Source of the DNA: Miscanthus floridulus
Taxonomy: Eukaryota; Streptophyta; Magnoliopsida; Poales; Poaceae
Direction of reading: 5' to 3'
Assembly (NCBI RefSeq): GCF_019320115.1
Contig: NC_089581.1
Coordinates: 15,587,100-15,651,099 of the forward strand
Length of the DNA: 64,000 nucleotides
Below the pieces are notes generated by a model that worked only from the letters and a program-made list of their open reading frames with translations, was not told where the DNA came from and did no database searches. A program made the position numbers and the translations under genes. Below are positions 45,579 to 55,093 of this stretch, in pieces. Every line of letters begins with the position of its first letter. Within the stretch, counting starts at the first letter, position 1.

Positions 45579-47235
45579 TAAAGAATTGTGACTTTGGGTT
45601 ATCATACACATGGGAGCCGGTTTATTTTCTTAATTGGGCCAGTCCACTAGGCCACTAAGGAACTCATTCCTGCCTTCTCTCTATTTTCTTTTTTGCCGTT
45701 TGTGTGTAATGCCTACCCCTCTAGTGGTACGACCTTCCGTCTCTCACACCCCCTCGGTTTCTCTCGACTTGCACCTCCATGGTTAGGCTTATCATCTCTC
45801 ATAGGTTCTGTCAAATACATTTGGTTTAAGCGCAGTAGCAAAGCCAGGCCGGTTATCGAAAAATACATATTAGGTTTTAGATTGTTAGACATTTAGGTCA
45901 ATTTAGACATATTTTAATCCAGAAAATCAGCAAAAAAAAGTTAGTGACACGTATGTGGATGTGTGATCTATCCACAAAGACAAACATGTTCAACATACTA
46001 ATCAAATGAATAAATAAAGCAATAAAAGTTGCAAGTGTGTATCCAGAGGTAGGGCCGGAGGTGCCGATGGCGCCACTCGCACTGGTCGTGGGCTATTTGA
46101 GGTGTCTGATCACGCTCAATGTAGTGCAGGGAGGGACCCATGTAGTGTTTTTGCAGGTCGTGTATGGGAGCATCAAAGGGAAGTAAATGATCGTTCTCCT
46201 TCGTCGTGTTCTTGCTTTGGTCGCTAGGTACAGGAGGGTGCCGTACCCTGGGAACATGGAGTGAGCGAGCAGTCGTGCAAGATGCACTCTCCAAAAATCG
46301 GTTTTAGAGGCCTGCTCTCACAACGCTTGTGCATGCAGGAACGGGGATGGAGAAACAAGAACTTTATCGCGAGACTGGTGGAGAGCGCCTATATACTTAC
46401 ATGCATTGGACCGGAAGCTGAAACAAGAGTCAAGAAGTCAAAGCACCGATGGTCACAAAGACAAAGCAACAAGGGTTGTCATGATGACCATTAACAGGCA
46501 TCGGTCAATGGAAATCGAAGCGTCAAAAAATGCTTTGATGACTCCATTAATCGGACACCATAACATGTTGTTGTGATACCGGCGCCTAATGCAGAAGCGA
46601 TTGCTTGAGCGAGATGCTCACGAGAGATCGCACACACTGCACAAGAGACTCGATGTTTGGTAACGAGGTTCGACTAAAGCCTACGTCACCAGGGCATGCT
46701 TACGGGTGCTTCTCTCTGATAACATGACATTGACACTGACCGCCCGAGCCCCCGCGAGCCTATCGCTTCGTATTGCTTTCTCACTCTCGGGATTGAGAGG
46801 GTTGCAAGTGCAGCCCTCTCCTTTTATAGAGGGGCGTGTTACAAGAGCTAGCACCAAGCTCACTTAATCCTACTACAGTAGAAGTCTACTGTAACCTTAT
46901 TAGTAACCTTATTAGTACAAATAAATATTCAACACATTTCTTAACACATGCCCCCAAAGTGGCAAAACCTAGCTGTTCACGACTCGACGTATCACTCTCT
47001 AGTCAATTCCCCATATAGGATTACACATTTGTTGGACCTAGCATTTACTCTAGGCCTTAGAATTTATTATATTTTAATTGAATAAAATTGGGCCAACCCA
47101 ATTACAGTCCAACTAAACTTAAGTGCACCAACATTTAAAACGCCAAGACTGTCACATGCATAGCAACAGACACTATGCTCCCACAATTACAGACCAACAT
47201 GGAGAGATTCGCTCACTTAGTTTCAGTAGTCCTCA
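45579..47235. other. Spacer between the Athila-like element and the third UGT gene; no gene seen
   Basis: No coding region recognised. The stretch 46600-46930, with CTCTCCTTTTATAGAGGGGCG, looks like a degenerate retroelement fragment but has no pair or ends. A palindromic start around 46800 is the only structure noted. Confidence 0.35.
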
Positions 47236-48998
47236 TCATTCACTGAGCAGGTTCACGAGCTTTTTGAAGTTGTCGTCCGAGGATCCCCCTTCGGCGATGC
47301 ACCGGCGGGTTGCGTCCTTGAACACCCGCGCCCTGTCCTTGGTCTCGGCGTCGCCGACGACCTGCTCCACCTTGCTCCTGAGTTCCTCCCTGCTTACGAT
47401 TCCGTCGGCGTCGGGCGTCACCGCCAGACCGGTCCTCCACACGTTGATGATGTAGCTCCGGTTCAGGTACTGGTCGCAGAAGTAGGGCCAGCACAGGAAC
47501 GGCACGCCGTTCCTCACCCCCTCCATGGTCGAGTTCCACCCGCAGTGCGACACGAAGCACGCCACCGCGCGGTGCGCCAGGACCTGTCAACAATGAAATG
47601 AAACGGCAAAGGGAGCCCGTCTTAGTCTGATCGACTGCTTATGCCGGCCAATTGCGACAAAAAAAGCTCTGATGATCGACTGCTTATTATGGGTTCGGTC
47701 GATTGAATTAGATGACCTGTTGCTGGGAACACCAGCTGACGATCATGCCCTTGCCAGCGACACGCTGCTGGAACTCGTGGAGCCACGCCTTGCTGAGGCC
47801 GGGGGTGAAGTCCGGCCGCACCACCCACAGGAACGCCCGGCCGGTGAGCTCCAGCCCCTCGGCCAGCTCCTCGAACTGGCGCGCGTCGAAGATGGTGATG
47901 CTGCCGAAGGCCACGTACACGACGGACGCGTCCGGCTGCGCGTCCAGCCACTTGACGCACCGCTCGTCCTCCGGCAGGAAGTGCCCCACGGGCTTCTGGA
48001 ACGCTGGGTCGGCGAACAGCGGGCCGATGGGCAGGATGCTGGGAAAGAGCTTGAACGCGCCGGCCTCGGCTTCGTAGAAGGAGTTGCTCACCACCATCAC
48101 CGCGAGGTCGTTCAGCTTGTTGTTCCGGGTCACCAGCTCGAAGATGATGTGCTGTCCCTCGGGCTCGCCGGCGTTGTTCCACGACAGCTGCGACGAGTGC
48201 AGCGGCGGCATCCCAGGGGCGAGCTGGAACGTCTCCTGCCGGACTGGCAACCCTGCACAACACACGGGCACGTCAGAATGGACTGCAATACACTCAGGCT
48301 GCAAGTAGCAAGTCTGCCGTTTGTTGCTGTCAAGTATGATTCAGAGTAGAGGTCTGTAAATTAAGAAACCTTAAACAAATACTATCTTGATCGATCTGCC
48401 TTAGATTTGTGCGGTAGAAGGTCTACGTGGATCTTAAGCGTATTTTAGTACTATATAAAAGTACTATAACGAACGGGTAGAAAAATCAGTAGTCACCATT
48501 GTCGCTGATGAGTCCTTCCTCTATCAGATTGGGGATCTTGAGCATGAAGGCCAAGCACGCCGTGGCCGCCGGCCAGAAGGACACGACCCGGATGCCGAAC
48601 TTCTTGGCGACCTCGAAGGACCAGCCCATGTTGACGTCGCCAACGAGCCACTTCGCCCTGGGCCGCCCGGCGGCCTCCATGTCGACGAGGAGGCTCTCCA
48701 GGTAGCCCGGCATGTGGCGCGAGTAGGCGTCGACAAGCTTGTTGATGTCCTTGCGGTCCTCGTCGTCGGCCAGCCCGTCCGGGATGGACGCCAGGTGGAT
48801 GCCGCCGCCTAGCGCCGCCGCCCCGCCGCCGGAGGCCTCCAGCGCCCCTACCACCAAGGCGTGGTCCACGTCGGTGTTGACGAAGGTGACCTCGAAGCCT
48901 TGGTCGACGAGGAGGTGGGAGAGCTCCATGAGCGGCGTGACATGGCCCTGGCAGGGCATCGGCAGTACCAGGACGTGAGTCTTGGCCATATGACCCAT
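47236..48998 (-). CDS. UDP-glycosyltransferase, UGT83A-like, three exons, complete
   Basis: Exons 48497-48998, 47717-48252 and 47236-47583 join in phase to 461 residues; exon 2 is the same length (536 bp) as in the 21-kb gene. The start is ATG at 48998, or 48989 giving MAKTHVLVLPMPCQGHVTPL. Catalytic His and Asp positions are kept (QGHV; WLVGDVNMGW). The PSPG box reads WCSQQQ|VLAHRAVACFVSHCGWNS to FLCWPYFCDQ, with Ser for the usual Pro. Intron 2 (133 bp) interrupts the box at the same codon as in the paralogue, but here it has stops. The likely role is glucosylation of phenolics or flavonoids with UDP-glucose in the cytosol. A TATA-like run near 49139-49150 and a TC-rich leader precede it. 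It is probably functional. Confidence 0.93.
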
Positions 48999-49138
48999 GT
49001 CTAGCTAGCCTTCTTTCTTCTTCTCTCTCGATCTATCTCTCTCAGAGTATCGGGAGGCGAGCTGACAGTCACTACCACAAGCACGTTAACAGTGGGGTAC
49101 TGTCAAGCACTCCCTTTTGGGCAAGCCGGAGAAGATAA

Positions 49139-49150
49139 GCTATATACATA
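49139..49150 (-). promoter_or_regulatory. Possible TATA box of the third UGT gene
   Basis: The reverse strand reads GTATATAGC about 140 bp upstream of the ATG at 48998. A CT-rich leader fits between them. Confidence 0.4.
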
Positions 49151-49449
49151 TACATATGTAGGAAAATGAGCACGGAATTTTTCTGGCTCGCCGGCCAACA
49201 ATTCCACGTTGCGCCGCCCTCTCGAGCTGTACAACGAACCAATAAAGGGGTCAACTAGGTTACACCGACCACTATTCAGAAGGTCACATGGCAACTGGCA
49301 ACAAAGGATTCAGTTGTACGTACGTGTATTCAGCCAGATACAAACAATGTAGACTGAACCAAATGTCTGTCTGGACTCTGGAATCAGCTTCAGCTTCATG
49401 TGTACAGCGGAGATCAGGAAGAAGTCCATGGACGAACTTATTAACTGGA

Positions 49450-49576
49450 ACCAGGATCTGATCATAAAGCAGGCGGTTAAAGCAAGGTTGGGAGCTGGCC
49501 GACTAGTTCAATCCCTGGCTCCTACTGTCCTACAGTGGCCTCCAAAGAAGGCTGGGTCAAGTGGCCCTTAAAAAAA
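49450..49576 (+). mobile_element. SINE (tRNA-type) with 15-bp target duplication
   Basis: The 127-bp block has an internal B-box-like AGTTCAATCCC (49505-49515), an A-box-like stretch near 49468-49485, and a 3' A tail. It is bounded by AACTTATTAAC(T/C)GGA at 49435-49449 and 49577-49591, matching at 14 of 15 sites. Length, tail and duplication size fit a SINE moved by LINE enzymes. Confidence 0.72.
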
Positions 49577-50051
49577 AACTTATTAACCGGAGTCGGCAAT
49601 TGGGATCGGAGTCTTTCAGATCATAAACTTTGCAAAGAACATGTAGTGGAGTATTGAACATTGCAACCATGCTATGTAAATAAAGTCCACAATCAGCCAT
49701 TTTTAATGTGGTAGTGCGCTTCCCGGCTTTCCGCAGATGATTCTCAATCAAAAAGGAAAAAGAAGCGGCTGGTGTGTACTAGGTCAGTGTTTAGGTGATG
49801 TTGTATATAGTAGGTGACTGAAACTGTGTTTGATTCAGTCAGAGAGAGCATCATCCCCTTGATCTTCATCGAAAGGTGTTGCTCTTCTTCTTACTTTCTC
49901 TCCCTCCTCTCTGCATTTGATGACTGTTCATCCGCATCATGACGGGTCCCGCCCTCGCTGGCTTTCACTCGTGCTCGGTGGCACATCCTCGCCGGAGCCA
50001 TGAGAGTGACATTTGACACGCGTGCTGGTCAGACCTCATACGCCTGCAGTA

Positions 50052-50241
50052 TTCGGCTGTTCTTATATCGGCTTGTTTCAGCTTATTCTCTCACAGAACA
50101 CTGTTGAATCATCCGGAACCAACCGAATTACAGTGGTTTTATCTACCAGCCGAACACCCTAAATTTGGTTGGTTCCGGATGATTCAACAGTGTTCTGTGA
50201 GAGAGAATAAGCTGAAACAAGCCGATACAAGAACAGCCGAA
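50052..50241. mobile_element. Foldback element with 75-bp near-perfect arms
   Basis: The left arm, TTCGGCTGTTCTTATATCGG to CCGGAACCAACC, is matched by its complement on the right with one mismatch noted. The two arms surround a short loop of about 40 bp. The target duplication is not clear. A transcript would form a long hairpin, so a small-RNA source is possible. Confidence 0.7.
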
Positions 50242-50258
50242 CAGGTTAGTATAAATAC

Positions 50259-50400
50259 GAATGAAGCCATAGCAGCGCGTGAAACATAGACAAATGAAGC
50301 CATAGCGCGTGAAACATAGACAAATGAAGCCATATCAGCGCATGAAACATAGACAAATGAAGCCATAGCGCGTGAAACATAGACAAATGAAGCCATAGCT
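50259..50400. repeat. 30-33-bp tandem repeat, four to five copies
   Basis: Units ACAAATGAAGCCATAGCGCG followed by TGAAACATAG repeat directly to the right of the foldback element. Some copies carry a three-base insertion. Confidence 0.8.
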
Positions 50401-50495
50401 AAATGTAGGGATGAAATCAAATCAGATACAGAGGGATATCAATAATCTTGCATTTTTTTTTTAATCTCGAAACTAAATACGAATTAGGTTAGGTA

Positions 50496-50750
50496 CTCCT
50501 TCGGTCCTAAAAGGAATGAATGTTTGGGATGTGTGCCGGCCAAATTTCTTAAGTGTGACAGTGTTATAGAAAAATATTAGCAACATGTGTATCTCCAAAT
50601 AAGTTTATTATAAAAATATATTCGATAATTCATCTAATGATACTAATTATACACTGTCAATATTAATATTTTCTTATATATATTTGGTCAAAGTTATAAA
50701 TGTTTGACTTCTCGAAAAGTGAAAAAAGACATTCTTTGAGGCGGAGGGAG
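50496..50750. mobile_element. Stowaway MITE (Tc1/Mariner), TA target duplication
   Basis: The 255-bp element starts CTCCTTCGGTCC and ends GGCGGAGGGAG, the classic Stowaway terminal repeat. It is flanked by TA at 50494-50495 and 50751-50752. AT-rich and non-coding. Confidence 0.85.
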
Positions 50751-51049
50751 TACATTGGATATTGATATCTATCACATATACATATTAGAAATCCGATTTC
50801 GAGTATTCAAATTCGGATACGGTACGGATATTAATGTTCAAATTCAGATACGGATAATCCATATAAAATTTTGATCCTTTTGGGACGGACGACCCTTTAG
50901 CGCTCTGACCTGTTTACATGGTTCGGCTTTAGCACAACAATTGGGCTGGCATATTGCGTCAGGCATCAGATTCTGGAGTTGGGAGATCCACCTGCGCCCT
51001 CTCCTCCACCAGCATGTCATCACACTGCAAGTTCGCTATGCTGCTTTAG

Positions 51050-51281
51050 GCCTTGTTTAGATTGGGGTTAGAAATCAGTATTTGGCACTGTAGCACTTTC
51101 GTTTGTATTTGACAATTATTGTCCAATCATGGCCTAACTAGGCTTAAAAGATTTGTCTCGTAATTTACAATCAAACTGTGTAATTAGTTATTTTTTTATC
51201 TACATTTAATACTCCATGTATGTATCCAAAGATTTAATGTGATGGAGAGAGAGTGAAAAAACTTGTAATCTAAACAAGGCC
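51050..51281. mobile_element. MITE, Tourist-like (PIF/Harbinger), TTA target duplication
   Basis: The 232-bp element begins GGCCTTGTTTAGATT and ends AATCTAAACAAGGCC, an exact 15-bp inverted repeat. TTA lies at 51047-51049 and 51282-51284. The sequence GGCACTGTAGCACTTTCG inside is common in panicoid copies of this family. Confidence 0.85.
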
Positions 51282-51284
51282 TTA

Positions 51285-52757
51285 GTGCTCTGACCTGGCT
51301 GCCCAAGCATGAGGCACACCAACCAAGTATGCCAAAACTGTATATTCTGAATTAAATTGAAGGACTTTAGGTAAGATCATAATAAAATATTAAAATCATA
51401 GAAATGTAAACTCTATTGACTTAGGATCGTAAAGATGCCCCAAAATTATTATAGATTTTAACAGCAATGACACCAAGCCTTTTTGGAGCCCTGGCCCAGG
51501 TTGTGGTTTGGATAGTCCTCGGAGGCTGGGACCTACATTTGATTGGGTGATTGGTGGGATCCTTGGCAGGTCAATCTGTTTGACATGGCGGACATTTGAT
51601 GGTACGGTTGGTACTCCGCTACGATGGTAATCCTACAACGACAGGTACGATTGCAGGCATATCGCTTCCTCCGTTGGTATACTTAAAATATAAAAGATTA
51701 TATCATTATAATGACAACCCAAGCTTTAGGTGTCAATGTCATATGTGCTTGCCGAAAGAAATGTCAGCTTTTAATTATTTTGTATCAAAGGGTAAAGGAC
51801 GACCGGAACAGGGAAGCTTTGCCTAAAGGCAAGCTAACTGCCTGAGCTGCTACTCCAATTGGAAGCACCGAAGCATAGAAGAAAGGGCCAAGCTACCATG
51901 TACCATAGTGGATAAATAAGTCTCAGGCTTGAATTCTGATGGGTAGACTGAACATCATCTATAATTGAGTTTTGAGCTTGTGTGGTAGGACCGTAGGAGT
52001 ATCAAGAGGAACCAGTCTAAACACATTCTTCTAGAAAAGAAAGCTACGTGTGCCCTATGGTCATGCCAGGCTTTAAACTAATACCATGGAAGTTCCACAT
52101 GGAGAAGAAAAAAAAGGGGAGAGATCGCTATCCATGGGCATTGACCTAAATTAGTTCGATTTGTCTGCCTTTGTTTATCTTAGTAGTCGATAATCTTTCG
52201 GTTTTTTAAGGATAATGAATGATATGGTCACATTGGCGGTTTTGTCCATCCAATAATGTTGCTATCTTGTGCATCAACCGAGTCATCACGCCATGATTGG
52301 GTTTAATAAAGTCAGACCACTCATGCATGTCTTGTAGTAGTACGCATAAATTACTGCTCAGGCTATCAATTTCGATACATCAGCTGCTGCATATAGGGAA
52401 ATTAAAAAAAGAAGAAGAAGTTTATGCAGGTATTCTGGCTGTTTCGAATAAAAAAAAGTAATGAAAATAAGGGAATAAAAGCACAGGAACTGTCTATCAT
52501 CGTATTATATTTCAAAAAATTGAGATAACCACGTTTCCTACAAAACCTCCCTAAATACTCATTCCTCAAAGCAATATTCAAAGGACAAACTAAAAGAACT
52601 AGAGATAATTCCTCCATAAATATTTTCTTACATGTCGAGGGGTTCATAAAAGTTGCAAAAAAATTAAATGGAAAGGTAGCTGACGTAATCCAAGGGGCCC
52701 ACTATTATAGGATCCAGGCATGCATGATCCTGAACATCACACCGGACATCGGAGGCC
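51285..52757. other. Spacer; no gene seen
   Basis: AT-rich intergenic DNA with only short chance frames. Nothing recognised. Confidence 0.4.
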
Positions 52758-52760
52758 TAA

Positions 52761-53075
52761 GGCTGTCCGCACTCGTCGACCTCTATTTCCATCTCTAAAA
52801 GAAATATTCTATCATAGTCATCGAGATTCTCTACTCTATACTCATTTCTTCTGCACTCGTATTACCTCTATCCCATACTCTATACCCACTATTCCATATT
52901 TTATTTCTCTCTCTCCCCGGCTCTCTTTCTCTCTCTCGCAGGAACCTCGGGAGGCGTTTAGCGGCCGGCAGCGCGGCCTCCACGGCCGTCCGCGCGCATG
53001 CAGGTGCGCGCTGCGCGCGATACAGGCGCTGCTGCGCGTTTGCAGGCCTGTTTCCAGGCCGCGGTGCGGACAGCC
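52761..53075. mobile_element. MITE, PIF/Harbinger-like, TAA target duplication
   Basis: The 315-bp element begins GGCTGTCCGCAC and ends GTGCGGACAGCC, a perfect 12-bp inverted repeat. TAA lies at 52758-52760 and 53076-53078. Its left half is T/C-rich and its right half GC-rich. Confidence 0.8.
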
Positions 53076-53078
53076 TAA

Positions 53079-54173
53079 AACTTTGCCGGGCACTATGCAG
53101 GGCCCACGTGTCTGTCTAACCTGTTGACAGAGAGCATTGCGTTTAGAAAGCCTGAAGATGATGACCCACTGATGCATCAACATCGACTTGAGTAGTATAA
53201 TACTATGAAGATCGAGCAGCCACGGTCGCCAACGTTGACGCCGTGCAAATGAAAACGTTTCCCCCTTCGGAGCGTGCAGTGTTTGGCACTTTGGCGCCTT
53301 TGTGAAAAAGTCAGGCGGGTGGTGATCGTTGTTACCTGCACGGCTGCACGTCCGGGCATGGGTGTAGAAAATGCGCGAACCACGTGTCGTTGTAGGCTTG
53401 TAGCACGGCGCAGATACTGAATCATTCGTACTGTAACGATAGCGCTCCTCGGCTAGTGGATTTACGGAATACGCATTTACCATTTTTAATGCCACAGCAA
53501 CAGCGCTCCTGGGCTCGTGGATTATGCGGTCATGGTTCGTCAATCGCAACTTACGTGCGTTTGGTTGTTTGATATCGATAGATGAGATGGGACCATCTAT
53601 AAATATACAACGTTTGGTTTGGTGGATTACTGGAACGAGTATATTCATGGATAAAGAATTTACCTTTGGAGGTTGAATTTTCTGAGAAAAAAAATCTAAC
53701 GTACTAGTTTATCTATGTTTTCTAATCTTTGTCATTAGTAAATAACTAAATATTTTTTAACAAGTATACAATAATTAGTCTATTATAAAAATTTATAATT
53801 AAGTTATATATAATCTAATGAGTATGAAATTTTTACTGCACTTCAAATATATAATAATTAATTTATCATAAAAATTTCATCATAATTAAACCATAGAAAG
53901 TTGAGGGACACGTAGTATTGACTACTGAACCAGCAGCGATGTGCTTATCCTTTTGGCGCCTTGTGAAAAAAGTCGGGTGGTGAGCGTGAGTTGTTACCTG
54001 CACGTCTGGGCACCGTAAATCAACATCGCGAGCATTGAGTAAACGCACGTTGGACTGATTCATTCCGTAAAAATATTCTCAACTTCATAATAAAATATCA
54101 GAAAAGCTAAAAAGAAAGCGCGCACGATTTGGCGCTGCCGCCCGCACATCTCTCCGCACCCACCCGTGACCTG
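53079..54173. other. Spacer with local duplications; no gene seen
   Basis: Segment 53283-53345 (TTTGGCGCCTTTGTGAAAAA, GTTACCTGCACG) recurs in diverged form at 53950-54005. Segment 53430-53560 (GATAGCGCTCCTCGGCT, AACAGCGCTCCTGGG) recurs at 61965-62070, on the other side of the Mutator-like element. Confidence 0.55.
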
Positions 54174-54764
54174 CCCATACTGAATTTTTTTAATTTTAAC
54201 ACTTTTTTCAAACTTAATTTTAAATCTAACACTCTTGGGTTTTTTTTTAAACTAATACTTTTGGCCGCACCTATTATCCTGGCGCGACCAAATGCCTGTG
54301 CCGCGTTATGCATGGCGACGCGACAGAGGGCTAACGTGGCGACGACCAAAAGCGCTGGCCGCTGACGTGGCGGGGCTCTGCCGCACCACCGATCTTGGCA
54401 CGGCAGTGCCGCGCCCAAATCCATGGCGTGGCAGAGCCGGATATAACCTCCGCTGCGGTCCTCTACCCGAGCAGTCTCCATTCTCCGAGTAGCGCAGCAA
54501 GGCTGGCCGCCGCGCCCGCCTTCACCCGCGCCTGCCCGCCGCCGTGCACGCCGTCTACCGCGGCCGCGTCCGCCCACGCCAGCCAGCCGCGTCCGCCCGC
54601 CCGCGCCAGCCAGGCAGCTAGGCCGCCGGCCACTGGGTGCGGCCACCGCGCCCGCACGTCGGCGCGCCTCCCCCTCCGGCCAGAACCCTGGTCACGCACG
54701 GCGGCTGCCCTGCGCCCGCGCCTCCCAGCCCGGTCTTACGCGCTGCAACGAGGTACTCCACTAA

Positions 54765-54960
54765 TATAGTTAGCATAGTTAATAAAGTTAGTAAAATTAT
54801 TAAAGTATAGTTAGTATAGTTAGTAAAGTTAGATAGTTTAGTTAGTATACGTAATATAATAAGTTAGTATAAGTAGTAAAGTTAGGTAGTTTAGTTAGTA
54901 CAGTTATAGTATGCCTTGTATAGATGTTAATATTTGATTAGTTAGTATAGTTATAGTTAG
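54765..54960. repeat. AT-rich minisatellite in the Mutator-like element
   Basis: Irregular repeats of TTAGTATAG/TTAGTAAAG-like words lie between the GC-rich block and the transposase gene. Confidence 0.65.
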
Positions 54961-55093
54961 AAAATATATTAATGTTAGTATGGACATTACGTACGATGAT
55001 TTCGACGACTTAATGAAGTTTCTTGAAATACTTCTGCAGATGGATTGTTGTGTTAGAGTTTTGTACGGATGAAGTGTTAGGAGAGAGGATGGT

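Noticed and set aside
46600..46930. Candidate LTR fragment with a palindromic CTCTCCTTTTATAGAGGGG
   Set aside because: No paired copy, ends or target duplication in the window; left as spacer.
47672..48349. Plus-strand open frame over UGT exon 2 at 48 kb
   Set aside because: Same GC-driven shadow effect as in the 21-kb gene; no domain seen.
52842..53648. A 268-codon minus-strand frame
   Set aside because: It crosses a MITE boundary at 53075 and has no recognisable domain; most likely chance in GC-rich MITE sequence.
54107..54769. GC-rich open frames (Ala/Arg/Pro-rich) near the left Mutator repeat
   Set aside because: They span the inverted repeat and reflect high GC only; comparable frames appear in the mirrored right repeat.
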